A DNA stretch of 6,515 nucleotides from NCBI GenBank assembly GCA_041736255.1, contig JBGSTZ010000155.1, positions 1 to 6,515 of the forward strand, in the 5' to 3' direction. The notes beneath the pieces were generated by a model. It did no database searches, was not told the DNA's origin, and saw only the letters and a list, made by a program, of their open reading frames with translations. Shown here one piece after another: positions 1 to 5,867 of this stretch. The first letter of the stretch is position 1. Every line of letters begins with the position of its first letter. The stretch comes from AVCC01 sp041736255. GTDB taxonomy: Bacteria; Pseudomonadota; Gammaproteobacteria; Burkholderiales; Burkholderiaceae_D. The position numbers and the translations under genes are program-made.

Positions 1-800
1 CACTCGCCCGGCGGCGTCAGCAGCGCCAGCGCCAGCAAGTCGGCGGCGACGATCACCAGCGCGCTCTTGGCGTGCAGCGCCTCGACATACGCGCGGTAAG
101 CGCGCACTTCGCCGCTTACGCCCGGATATTGCAGCAGCACGCCGAAACAGTCGTTGTTGATGGTGGCGTTGTCCTCGCTGGCAAAGCTGCAGCTGCGCAC
201 TTCGATGCCAAGCGGCTTGGCGCGGGTTTCGATGATTTCGCGAGTTTGCGGCAGCACGTCGTCGGCCACATAAAATACTTTGGAGCTTGACTTGCCGACG
301 CGCCGGATCAGCGTCATTGCCTCGGCCGCGGCGGTGCCTTCGTCGAGCATCGATGCGTTGGCGATGTCCATCCCGGTCATGTCAGTGACCATCTGCTGGA
401 AGTTCAAAATCGCTTCCAGCCGGCCCTGCGAGATTTCCGGCTGATACGGCGTGTAGGCGGTGTACCAGGCCGGATTCTCGAACAGATTGCGCAGAATCAC
501 GCCCGGCGTGAAGGTGTTGTAATAACCCTGCCCTATCATCGACTTGAACACGCGATTCTTGCTGGCCAGGCCTTTCAGCTTGGCCAGCGCCGCCTGCTCC
601 GGCAGCGGCTGGGAAAACTGGCCGAGCGGCAGCGCATCCTTGCGACGGATGCCGGGCGGCACGATGGCGTCGATCAGCGCGCTGCGGCTCGGGTAGCCGA
701 GCACAGTCAGCATCGCCTGTTGTTCGGATGCGGACGGGCCGATATGGCGCGCGATGAAAGCATCGCGTGCTTCAAGTTGGGACAGGCTGAAACGAGTCAT
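1..800 (-). CDS. gcvP: Glycine dehydrogenase (decarboxylating), P protein, N-terminal part only
   Basis: The PLP-dependent P protein decarboxylates glycine and passes the aminomethyl group to the lipoyl arm of GcvH. I translated the complement from the ATG at 800 down to base 1: 266 codons are open and run off the window. The product starts MTRFSLSQLEARDAFIARHI, with the family landmarks HIGPS (about residue 19), GQGYYNTFTPGVILRN (about 91), NPAWYTAYTPYQPEISQGR, LEAILNFQQM, ASMLDEGTAAAEAM and, at the edge, AADLLALALLTPPGE. All are typical of the N-terminal half of the usual protein of about 950-970 residues. The PLP-lysine region lies outside the window. The start is 25 bp after the gcvH stop; no good Shine-Dalgarno precedes it, so translation may be coupled to gcvH. 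Identity is secure from family knowledge; the only incompleteness is the window edge. Confidence 0.97.
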   Translation of the reverse strand, partial: MTRFSLSQLEARDAFIARHIGPSASEQQAMLTVLGYPSRSALIDAIVPPGIRRKDALPLGQFSQPLPEQAALAKLKGLASKNRVFKSMIGQGYYNTFTPGVILRNLFENPAWYTAYTPYQPEISQGRLEAILNFQQMVTDMTGMDIANASMLDEGTAAAEAMTLIRRVGKSSSKVFYVADDVLPQTREIIETRAKPLGIEVRSCSFASEDNATINNDCFGVLLQYPGVSGEVRAYRAYVEALHAKSALVIVAADLLALALLTPPGE

Positions 801-825
801 GGTCTGCAGTCGCTAGGGGGAAAGT

Positions 826-1206
826 TCAGGCGTCGATCTTGCTGCGGTAGGCCGTTGCATCGAGCAGCTTATCCAAGTCGTCGAGGCTGGACGGTTTTAG
901 CCTAAACAGCCAGGCTCCATAGGCGTCGGTGTTGATTTGCTCGGGCGCGTCGCCCAGCGAATCGTTGACCGCTACCACTTCGCCGCTGAGCGGCGCATAA
1001 ATGTCGCTGGCCGCCTTGACCGATTCCACCACCGCGCAATCCTTGCCGGCCGCCAGTACCTGGCCGATTTCCGGCAATTCGACGAACACAATGTCGCCCA
1101 GCGCTTCTTGCGCAAAGTCGGTGATGCCGACGCTGACTGTGCCATCGGCTTCGGTGCGCGCCCATTCGTGGGATTCGCTGTATTTGAGTTCTGCGGGAAT
1201 GTGCAT
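826..1206 (-). CDS. gcvH: Glycine cleavage system H protein (lipoyl carrier)
   Basis: This 126-residue lipoyl-domain protein shuttles the aminomethyl intermediate between GcvP, GcvT and the dihydrolipoyl dehydrogenase (L protein) in the cytoplasm. The sequence shows the H-protein opening (IPAELKYSESHEWAR), the GITDFAQEALGDIVFVELPE segment, and the lipoylation site ESVKAASD with the acceptor lysine at residue 64. A C-terminal helix (SSLDDLDKLLDATAY) follows. The length is normal for the family. The ATG at 1206 is supported by a GGAG at 1214-1217, seven bases upstream. It lies 29 bp after gcvT and 25 bp before gcvP, all on the minus strand, so it is the middle cistron of gcvTHP. Long open frames on the other strand here are compositional shadows. 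Confidence 0.97.
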   Translation of the reverse strand: MHIPAELKYSESHEWARTEADGTVSVGITDFAQEALGDIVFVELPEIGQVLAAGKDCAVVESVKAASDIYAPLSGEVVAVNDSLGDAPEQINTDAYGAWLFRLKPSSLDDLDKLLDATAYRSKIDA

Positions 1207-1235
1207 TTTTTAACTCCAAGGTAAAAGGGTAAAAA

Positions 1236-2351
1236 TCAGAAAACCAGAATCTTGCCGTGACGCACGAACGGCGGCTTGACCACGGTCGCCGTCAGCTTCT
1301 TGTCCCGGATTTCAACCCGAACCGTGTCGCCCACCGCAACGCCGAGAGGCAGCCGCGTCAGTGCAATCGCCTGCTGCAGCGTCGGGCTGAAAGTGCCGCT
1401 GGTGATTTCGCCCTGCCCTTTGTCGGTTGCGACTTTCTGGTGGGCGCGCAGCACGCCGCCTTTTTCGCGCAGGATCAGGCCGAGAAATTGCGCCTGTTGC
1501 CCGTTGACCAGCAGCGCCGCCTTGCCGACGAAATCGCGTTCGCTGACCAGATCGATGGTCCAGGCCAGACCGGCGTCGAGCGGGTTGACTGTTTCATCCA
1601 TGTCCTGGCCGTACAGATTCATGCCGGCTTCCAGCCGCAGCGTGTCGCGCGCGCCCAGACCGGCTGGCTTGACGCCGGCCGCAGCCAGCGCATTCCATAG
1701 CGCTTCGGCTTGCGTGGCCGGGAATGCCAGCTCGAAACCGTCTTCACCGGTGTAACCGGTGCGCGCCAGCATCACTCCGCCGAATTGGGTGTCGGCCACC
1801 ACTACCGCATTGAACGGTTTCAATGCTTCGCTGGCGGTTTGGGTTTGCGGCAACACTTGCCACACTTTGGCGCGCGCATTCGGCCCCTGCACCGCGATCA
1901 GCGCCAGTGCGTCAGCACCGTTGCGGCGCTGCGTGATGACGAGGCCGCTGCCGGTTTTGTCGTTTTGTGCCGAAATCCAGGCCAGGTCTTTTTCGGCGGT
2001 GCCGGCATTGACCACCAGCCGGAACCAGTTTTCGCTGAAGAAATACACGATCAGATCGTCGATCACGCAGCCGCCGGCATTGAGCATGCAGGAATACAGC
2101 GCTTTGCCGGGGTTCTGCAATTTATCGACATTGTTGGCCAGCAGGCCGCGCAGGAAGGCGCGCACATTGGCGCCTTGCAGGTCGACTACGCACATGTGCG
2201 ACACGTCGAACATGCCGCAATCGTTGCGCACCGCAAGGTGCTCCTCGATTTGCGAGCCGTAGTTGACCGGCATGTCCCAGCCGCCGAAATCGACCATGCG
2301 GGCGTCGGCGGCGCGGTGCGCGGCGTTAAGTGGAGTCACTTGAAGCGTCAT
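1236..2351 (-). CDS. gcvT: Aminomethyltransferase, glycine cleavage T protein
   Basis: GcvT moves the one-carbon unit from aminomethyl-lipoyl-GcvH to tetrahydrofolate, giving 5,10-methylene-THF and ammonia. With the ATG at 2351 the protein has 371 residues, the family norm. Visible landmarks: VDFGGWDMPVNYGSQIEEH (about 20-38), CGMFDVSHM (45-53), the GGCVIDDLIVY segment with Asp98/Asp99 (one matches the catalytic aspartate of the family), ARTGYTGEDGFEL (196-208), GLGARDTLRLEAGMNLYG (231-248) and the C-terminal beta-barrel ending FVRHGKILVF. The frame extends upstream to an ATG at 2378, but I chose 2351: GAGGA at 2356-2360 is correctly placed for it, and MTLQVTPLNAAH fits the usual N-terminus while the nine extra residues do not. 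First gene of the gcvTHP operon. Confidence 0.96.
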   Translation of the reverse strand: MTLQVTPLNAAHRAADARMVDFGGWDMPVNYGSQIEEHLAVRNDCGMFDVSHMCVVDLQGANVRAFLRGLLANNVDKLQNPGKALYSCMLNAGGCVIDDLIVYFFSENWFRLVVNAGTAEKDLAWISAQNDKTGSGLVITQRRNGADALALIAVQGPNARAKVWQVLPQTQTASEALKPFNAVVVADTQFGGVMLARTGYTGEDGFELAFPATQAEALWNALAAAGVKPAGLGARDTLRLEAGMNLYGQDMDETVNPLDAGLAWTIDLVSERDFVGKAALLVNGQQAQFLGLILREKGGVLRAHQKVATDKGQGEITSGTFSPTLQQAIALTRLPLGVAVGDTVRVEIRDKKLTATVVKPPFVRHGKILVF

Positions 2352-2355
2352 GGAA

Positions 2356-2360
2356 TCCTC
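2356..2360 (-). promoter_or_regulatory. Ribosome binding site that sets the gcvT start
   Basis: GAGGA on the minus strand lies four bases before the ATG at 2351. It decides in favour of this start over the in-frame ATG at 2378, which lies upstream of the site. Confidence 0.7.
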
Positions 2361-2383
2361 ACGTCGTTTTGACAGCAATATGG

Positions 2384-2422
2384 CTGCGCACTTCCAATCA
2401 AGAATTCAAAATATATGCGCAG
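2384..2422. repeat. Inverted repeat across the gcvT promoter and leader
   Basis: CTGCGCA (2384-2390) and TGCGCAG (2416-2422) are perfect 7-bp inverted arms separated by 25 bp. One arm fills part of the spacer between the -35 and -10 boxes of the gcvT promoter; the other lies about 13-19 bases downstream of the predicted start. The placement suits a two-site operator. A transcript would contain only one arm, so it is not an RNA hairpin of the gcv leader. Confidence 0.4.
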
Positions 2423-2438
2423 CAGTCACAAGTGTCAA
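2410..2438 (-). promoter_or_regulatory. Sigma70 promoter of gcvTHP
   Basis: On the minus strand a perfect -35 box TTGACA (2433-2438) is followed after exactly 17 bases by TATATT (2410-2415), a five-of-six match to the -10 consensus. Transcription would start near 2403, giving a gcvT leader of about 50 nt. This is the best-scoring promoter in the window by eye. It lies within the 115-bp gap between yitT and gcvT, so the gcv operon can be expressed independently of yitT. Seen directly; not tested. Confidence 0.7.
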
Positions 2439-2466
2439 ATTAGATAGACAGTGGCGGTCCGTCGCT

Positions 2467-3093
2467 TCATACCGTCATGTAACGGCCCGGGCGGTGGTTC
2501 AGCATGATGACCAGATTCAAGGCTACCGCGCCCAGAATCGAAGCCAGCAAAGCGGTCAGGTTGACCACCAGCAGCGAAGCCAGCACGATGATGACGTCGA
2601 TCGCCATTTGCAATTTACCGGCTCGAATCCCGTATTTGTCCTGCAAGTAGAGCGACAGGATATTGACGCCGCCCAAGCTGGCCTGATGACGAAACAGGAC
2701 GATGAACCCGGTTCCCATCAGGAATCCGCCCATCAGCGCGACATACACCGGTGTCAGAGCGTTGAACTGCACAAACTGCGGATGCAGGCTGGAAAATACC
2801 GACACCAGCGCCACCGCGCAGAACGTCTTGATGGTGAAGCGCCAGCCCATGCGCCGCAACGCCAGGAAATAAAACGGCAAATTGATGACGAAAAATATCG
2901 GGCCGAACGGAATCTGAGTGGCGTAATGGATCAGAAACGCCAGACCAGCAGTGCCGCCGGTGATCAAGCCTGCCTGATTGAACATGGAGATCCCGAGCGA
3001 GACAAACAGAGTGCCGATCAAGAGCGCCAAAATGTCTTCAAACAGGCTGTGAGTGGGAGGAAGGACGGGAGGAATAATGGCGGCGGTTGTCAT
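2467..3093 (-). CDS. YitT-family integral membrane protein, short form
   Basis: This 208-residue inner-membrane protein belongs to the YitT/DUF161 family, whose function is mostly unknown. It has about six or seven hydrophobic segments: roughly 18-38, 43-58, 63-80, 88-102, 115-134, 162-178 and 180-198. Family-like motifs are NQAGLITGGTAGLAF (39-53) and FRHQASLGGVNIL (134-146). It lacks the cytoplasmic C-terminal DUF2179 domain of the longer Firmicutes members, as is usual for proteobacterial versions. The frame extends to an ATG at 3156, adding 21 polar residues that span a hairpin. I prefer 3093 because the protein then starts like its relatives and because a candidate promoter would begin transcription near 3160. 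Neither start has a clear ribosome binding site. It lies upstream of gcvT on the same strand, but gcvT has its own promoter, so co-function is not implied. Confidence 0.88.
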   Translation of the reverse strand: MTTAAIIPPVLPPTHSLFEDILALLIGTLFVSLGISMFNQAGLITGGTAGLAFLIHYATQIPFGPIFFVINLPFYFLALRRMGWRFTIKTFCAVALVSVFSSLHPQFVQFNALTPVYVALMGGFLMGTGFIVLFRHQASLGGVNILSLYLQDKYGIRAGKLQMAIDVIIVLASLLVVNLTALLASILGAVALNLVIMLNHRPGRYMTV

Positions 3094-3119
3094 GAATATG
3101 GCGCGATCAGAATGGATGC

Positions 3120-3143
3120 AAGAATCCGCGAAAGTGGATTCTT
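3120..3143 (-). promoter_or_regulatory. Perfect hairpin in the putative yitT leader
   Basis: AAGAATCC (3136-3143 on the minus strand) and GGATTCTT (3120-3127) form a perfect 8-bp stem with an 8-nt loop, ACTTTCGC. If translation starts at 3093 the hairpin lies in the 5' untranslated leader, 26 bases before the start codon. No T-run follows it, so it is not a classical terminator. It may affect mRNA stability or translation; role unknown. Confidence 0.4.
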
Positions 3144-3166
3144 CAGCAAGTAACATCCGACATTAA

Positions 3167-3195
3167 CGCATAAACCGCATATCGTGATAGGTCAA
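3167..3195 (-). promoter_or_regulatory. Candidate promoter of yitT
   Basis: On the minus strand TTGACC (3190-3195) is followed after 17 bases by TATGCG (3167-3172). The -35 is good and the -10 is weak. Transcription would start near 3160, just upstream of the longer ATG at 3156, which favours the shorter yitT start at 3093 with a leader of about 65 nt. Confidence 0.35.
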
Positions 3196-3260
3196 TGTAG
3201 ATGGGATTCACCTGCGCCGTGCACAACTTTGCCAATGAGAGAGGTATTCTTCAGAGAACG

Positions 3261-4025
3261 TTAAGTGCCTCGCAACAGGCATTCAGCGCCACTCTTGAGG
3301 GAAGAAAAAATATTGCGCTGCCGGCCCAGATGCTGCAAGCCCGGTGCTAATGGCAGCGCTGCACCGGCGTAAGCGGACAACCCTTGGCGTACCGGCATTA
3401 CCTGCAGCGTCGCGCCGTCAAGGCTGGTAGACGCCGCGGCCGCATTCGGCGTTTCCCAGCCAAAGCTGTAAGCGTAATCCGGCAGCAGTGCATCGCAAAT
3501 GGCGGCAAACCACGCGCTGTGATCGGGATCATGACCGCGCGCTTGCGACAGGCCTTCCGGATCGAACCGTGCCAGAGCCTGAATCAATTCCGCCGTCGAT
3601 GCGCCCGGCGCATCACCCCAGTCCAGCACTGGATTGAAGATGTAATCAGATCCGGAGCCGAACCATCCTGCGCGTAGCGGCCGTGCGCTCCAGGTGCGCG
3701 CACCGGAAAACAGGTGCCAATGCCAGTGCAAGCCGGACGGTTTCGGCCATGAATACAGATATAAGTGCTGATAACCGGCACCATGCAAGGCGCGCACCAG
3801 CGCCATCAGACGCGCATGCGGCATGCGCTCGGGCGGATTGTGCCGGAACAGGATCGGCTCGCCATCGGCATGTTGCAACTGGTCGGACGACAGACACAGA
3901 TCCAGCGTGTGCGCTTCTTGGCCAAAACGCACCGACACCCAGCCCGACAGCAAATTGACGGCAGTCAGAACCCCATACCCGCGAAAACGGTGAAAGACGA
4001 CGGTTCCGGGAGCTATCGGTTGCAT
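3261..4025 (-). CDS. Uncharacterised 254-residue protein with SH3/CarD-like N-terminus
   Basis: I do not recognise this protein. It is open for 254 codons with composition like the gcv genes, and strand-wise it continues the minus-strand block. Residues 6-45 (PGTVVFHRFRGYGVLTAV, then WVSVRFGQ) resemble the small beta-barrel found in CarD-type and UvrD-tail-like domains: a G-x-V start, a GYG turn and a V-x-F strand. That is an inference from pattern only. A Trp/His-rich stretch follows, with HWHWHLFSGARTW at 100-112, then DYIFNPVLDWGD at 127-138 and many aromatic residues up to YSFGWE at 191. There is no signal peptide and no membrane segment, so it is probably cytoplasmic. The ATG at 4025 gives the natural domain start, though its ribosome binding site is poor. 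The IS30 end lies only about 55 bp upstream, so the native promoter may have been displaced. Confidence 0.75.
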   Translation of the reverse strand: MQPIAPGTVVFHRFRGYGVLTAVNLLSGWVSVRFGQEAHTLDLCLSSDQLQHADGEPILFRHNPPERMPHARLMALVRALHGAGYQHLYLYSWPKPSGLHWHWHLFSGARTWSARPLRAGWFGSGSDYIFNPVLDWGDAPGASTAELIQALARFDPEGLSQARGHDPDHSAWFAAICDALLPDYAYSFGWETPNAAAASTSLDGATLQVMPVRQGLSAYAGAALPLAPGLQHLGRQRNIFSSLKSGAECLLRGT

Positions 4026-4078
4026 GTCAAGACGGTTTCAATGTTAAATAAATAGTTGGAGTATGTGTAATAAACATG

Positions 4079-4294
4079 CGTAGATTCAGATACGAAGTGC
4101 AACCGGTCCCCCGGTTGAAGGGCCAGATGCGATAGCATTCGACCTTTTGACCAGCCAGTCGAAAGTTGCCGAACATGAACTACACACACCTGACCCAGGA
4201 AGAACGATACCAAATATACGGACTGCGCACACAAGGATTTACCGGCAGTGCCATTGCCAAAGAGCTAAAGCGCAGCGCCCACCCTCTGGAATGA
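4079..4294 (+). mobile_element. Truncated IS30-family insertion sequence, left end
   Basis: The left terminal repeat starts near 4079. CGTAGATTCA, then 11 bases, then CAAC has the same layout as the IS30 left end as I recall it (TGTAGATTCA, 11 bases, CAACA). About 70 bp later the transposase reading frame begins at 4175 and is broken by 4294. No matching right terminal repeat is visible downstream, so most of the element is deleted. The right limit given is where the recognisable coding ends; the true junction may lie anywhere up to about 4370, where very AT-rich DNA takes over. The remnant cannot be autonomous. Confidence 0.75.
4175..4294 (+). pseudogene. IS30-family transposase, N-terminal fragment
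   Basis: The frame from the ATG at 4175 encodes only 39 residues before a TGA at 4292. It contains the typical IS30 opening THLTQEERYQI followed by the helix-turn-helix stretch FTGSAIAKELKRS. In intact relatives the text continues with a serine-threonine-rich recognition helix of the S-P-S-T-I/L-x-R-E type. Here it ends in AHPLE, while the +1 frame gives STL-like residues at the right place, so a small frameshift deletion near 4280 is likely in addition to loss of the DDE catalytic part. The short length kept it below usual gene-calling limits. It is certainly not an active transposase. Confidence 0.82.
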
Positions 4295-4592
4295 ACGGCA
4301 ATTCATGTTGCGTAAAAAGTATGCAAAGGTGGTTGATCGGGTGTGTTGCTTAAATATTGCGCAATGAGATCAATATGATTTAAAAATGACTTTATTTTTA
4401 TCTATTCAATATTTTATAAATTCATTTACCTGAAATTGCAATTTATAGAAGTGCCTGGCATTAAGAATAATTTGTAAATAAATCAAAATTAAATTATTTT
4501 TGATGGCTGTTAAATTTTATAGCATCGTATTGAGCTATTAATTGAAGTAAAAGTATCATGATCAAATCATTAATCTGAAAATCATAATTTAA

Positions 4593-4666
4593 TTGCATGT
4601 TTTTATCCGCTGCAGACTTCTTGCATAATTTTTGCATGGGCTGTTCCGTATTTAGCACCTTTGCAA
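4593..4666 (+). repeat. Cluster of TTGCAT/TTGCAA words upstream of the LacI-type regulator
   Basis: TTGCAT occurs at 4593-4598, 4621-4626 and 4632-4637, and TTGCAA at 4661-4666. The middle two are 11 bp apart, one helical turn. They sit 80-155 bp upstream of the regulator start codon and could be protein-binding half-sites. In DNA this AT-rich some recurrence is expected, hence the low confidence. Confidence 0.3.
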
Positions 4667-4671
4667 GGCAC

Positions 4672-4700
4672 ACTGTAATCGGTAGACTGGCGGCTACAGT
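4672..4700. repeat. Inverted repeat around the regulator promoter -35
   Basis: ACTGTA (4672-4677) and TACAGT (4695-4700) are perfect 6-bp inverted arms 17 bp apart, enclosing the candidate -35 box at 4683-4688. A second short inverted repeat, TGATG/CATCA (4711-4727), covers the predicted start of transcription. Either could be an autoregulatory operator. Confidence 0.3.
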
Positions 4701-4711
4701 TTAATTATGAT
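4683..4711 (+). promoter_or_regulatory. Candidate promoter of the LacI-family regulator
   Basis: TAGACT (4683-4688, four of six) and TATGAT (4706-4711, five of six) are separated by 17 bases. Transcription would start near 4718, leaving a leader of about 30 nt before the start codon. Seen in the sequence; activity is inferred. Confidence 0.45.
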
Positions 4712-4747
4712 GATGTTAAATGCATCAGTAAAAAAAATAGGATCAAA

Positions 4748-5773
4748 ATGATGCATAGACGCGCAACTCTCAATGAAATCGTGGAAGCTTCCGGATTGAG
4801 CCGCGCCACGGTTGATCGCGTTGTCAATAACCGACCCGGCGTTCATCCGCGCACCCGTGATTTGGTAGCACGGGTTGTGGCTGAGCTGGAAAAAAATGCC
4901 GAAGCGATCGTTCCCCGGCCTGCGATGCCGCTGGTAAGCAGGTATTTTCAGATTTGCGTTCAGGGCAGCGATGTATTTGCCGAAACGCTGGAAGCGGCAT
5001 TGGCCGATTCTGCAGAGATATTTCGATCACGCGGATGCAAGTTGGGTGTGATTCGTTTTGCGTCAAATGAAGATAAAAAATTGAGTGATTACCTGGCAAA
5101 CATCGGGGAAAAATGTGATGGCGTGGCGATCTCTGCCAGAAACACCGAATCGGTCTGCAGCAGCTTGCGGGCGCTCAAGCGACGTCAGATTCCGGTCGTG
5201 AGTTTTAATACCGATGTCGATGCCGAGGCGCGTTATTGCCATATAGGAATCGATAATCGAGCCGCAGGGCAAACAGCAGCTTTTTTAATAGGCACGCATC
5301 TGAAGCACTTGTCTGTCGCTAATGTGGCGCTGGTGGTGAATAGCGCTGCTTACCGCAGCCATGAGGATAGGGAAATCGGCTTTCGCGCCTTATTGCGGCA
5401 ACGTCACCCGCAGATTAATCTTTTCGAAATTGTTAAAGGTGAGGATAACGTAGAGCAGACATATCAGACCTTGTGCGAGGCGCTGTCGGCGCGGTCCGAT
5501 ATCAGCGCGTTATATGATCTGAGTGGCGATAACAGCAGTCTTGCCAAGGCAGTACAGGATTGTGGCTTCAGCAATCTGCTATATATAGCGCATGAACTTA
5601 ATCCTATAAGCAATCATTTACTCAAGGATGAGGTAATCGATTACCTGATTGCGCAGCACATACCGACGCTGCTGAGTACTATCGCGGATGCGTTGCTGCA
5701 GATTAACGTAGGAAAGCAGCTCGCCGATATCAATCCGACACCGATGCAACTGCTCTGCAAATACGTGATCTGA
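4748..5773 (+). CDS. LacI/GalR-family transcriptional regulator, target unknown
   Basis: This 341-residue DNA-binding repressor or activator has an N-terminal LacI helix-turn-helix (about 6-27: ATLNEIVEASGLSRATVDRV) and a hinge helix (HPRTRDLVARVVAELEKN, 33-50). The rest is a periplasmic-binding-protein-like sugar sensor, with FNTDVD (153-158), HIGIDNRAAGQTAAFL (165-180), a second-lobe segment around LYDLSGDNSSLAKAVQDCG (255-273) and AHELNP (281-286). The recognition helix reads ATVDRVVNNRPGV rather than the commoner TVSRVLN, a variant known in one branch of the family. Two adjacent ATGs (4748 and 4751) are possible; AGGA at 4739-4742 is 5 and 8 bases away, so the second may be used. No transporter or catabolic genes adjoin, so the inducer cannot be named. 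ATA and CTA codons and lower GC, for example 33% over 5581-5640, contrast with gcv and suggest a separate origin. Confidence 0.92.
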   Translation: MMHRRATLNEIVEASGLSRATVDRVVNNRPGVHPRTRDLVARVVAELEKNAEAIVPRPAMPLVSRYFQICVQGSDVFAETLEAALADSAEIFRSRGCKLGVIRFASNEDKKLSDYLANIGEKCDGVAISARNTESVCSSLRALKRRQIPVVSFNTDVDAEARYCHIGIDNRAAGQTAAFLIGTHLKHLSVANVALVVNSAAYRSHEDREIGFRALLRQRHPQINLFEIVKGEDNVEQTYQTLCEALSARSDISALYDLSGDNSSLAKAVQDCGFSNLLYIAHELNPISNHLLKDEVIDYLIAQHIPTLLSTIADALLQINVGKQLADINPTPMQLLCKYVI

Positions 5774-5815
5774 TTGCATCGCTGGTGGTGGGGTGGAAGT
5801 GCCGCGTTGCTACGA

Positions 5816-5840
5816 CGCGCCAGCAGGAATCCCTGGCGCG
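5816..5840. terminator. Hairpin between convergent genes, possible bidirectional terminator
   Basis: CGCGCCAG (5816-5823) and CTGGCGCG (5833-5840) form a perfect, GC-rich 8-bp stem with a 9-nt loop. It lies in the 94-bp gap between the regulator (ending 5773, plus) and the small minus-strand gene (ending 5868). No T-run follows on either strand, so it does not fit the classical intrinsic terminator, but the location suits termination or 3'-end protection. Confidence 0.45.
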
Positions 5841-5867
5841 CTCAAGAACATAATTAAGTGATTATTG

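Larger units (their letters stand above)
4295..4747. other. Gene-free, very AT-rich intergenic region with many palindromes
   Basis: No credible gene lies here on either strand. Two sampled lines (4381-4440 and 4441-4500) hold only 10 and 11 G/C bases out of 60, far below the 60-67% of the gcv genes. It contains ATTGCGCAAT (4356-4365), AAATTGCAATTT (4433-4444), the hairpin ATCAAAA/TTTTGAT (4482-4504), ATGAT-caa-ATCAT (4558-4570) and several TTGCAT/TTGCAA words. Its last 120 bp hold the presumed regulator promoter. Such DNA is often bound by H-NS-like silencers and often marks acquired DNA; both are inferences. Confidence 0.7.

Noticed and set aside
1710..2372. A 220-codon plus-strand frame and similar ones within gcvT
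   Set aside because: They are antisense shadows of the well-supported gcvT gene in GC-rich DNA, with no ribosome binding site or recognisable domain.
2352..2378. Longer gcvT starting at the ATG at 2378
   Set aside because: The added residues MLSKRREDS are not family-like, and the GAGGA site lies inside this stretch, positioned for the ATG at 2351.
2352..2466. Glycine riboswitch upstream of gcvT
   Set aside because: Only about 50 nt lie between the predicted transcription start and the ATG, and no aptamer-like paired core is visible by eye.
2350..3153. A 267-codon open frame on the plus strand opposite yitT
   Set aside because: It is antisense to a clear membrane protein; its product is Gln/Arg/His/Asp-rich in the manner of a complement of hydrophobic codons, with no domain.
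4013..4234. A 73-codon minus-strand frame across the IS30 end
   Set aside because: It is antisense to the IS30 relic and overlaps the start of the 254-residue gene; no resemblance to any protein.
4300..4325. Right terminal repeat of the IS30 element near ATGTTGCGTAAAAAGTATG
   Set aside because: It shares GTTGC and GTAT with the complement of the left repeat, but their spacing differs (7 versus 5 bases) and the rest does not match.
5816..5840. Classical intrinsic terminator for the LacI-family gene
   Set aside because: The stem is strong, but no T-run follows on either strand; kept only as a possible bidirectional or Rho-assisted element.
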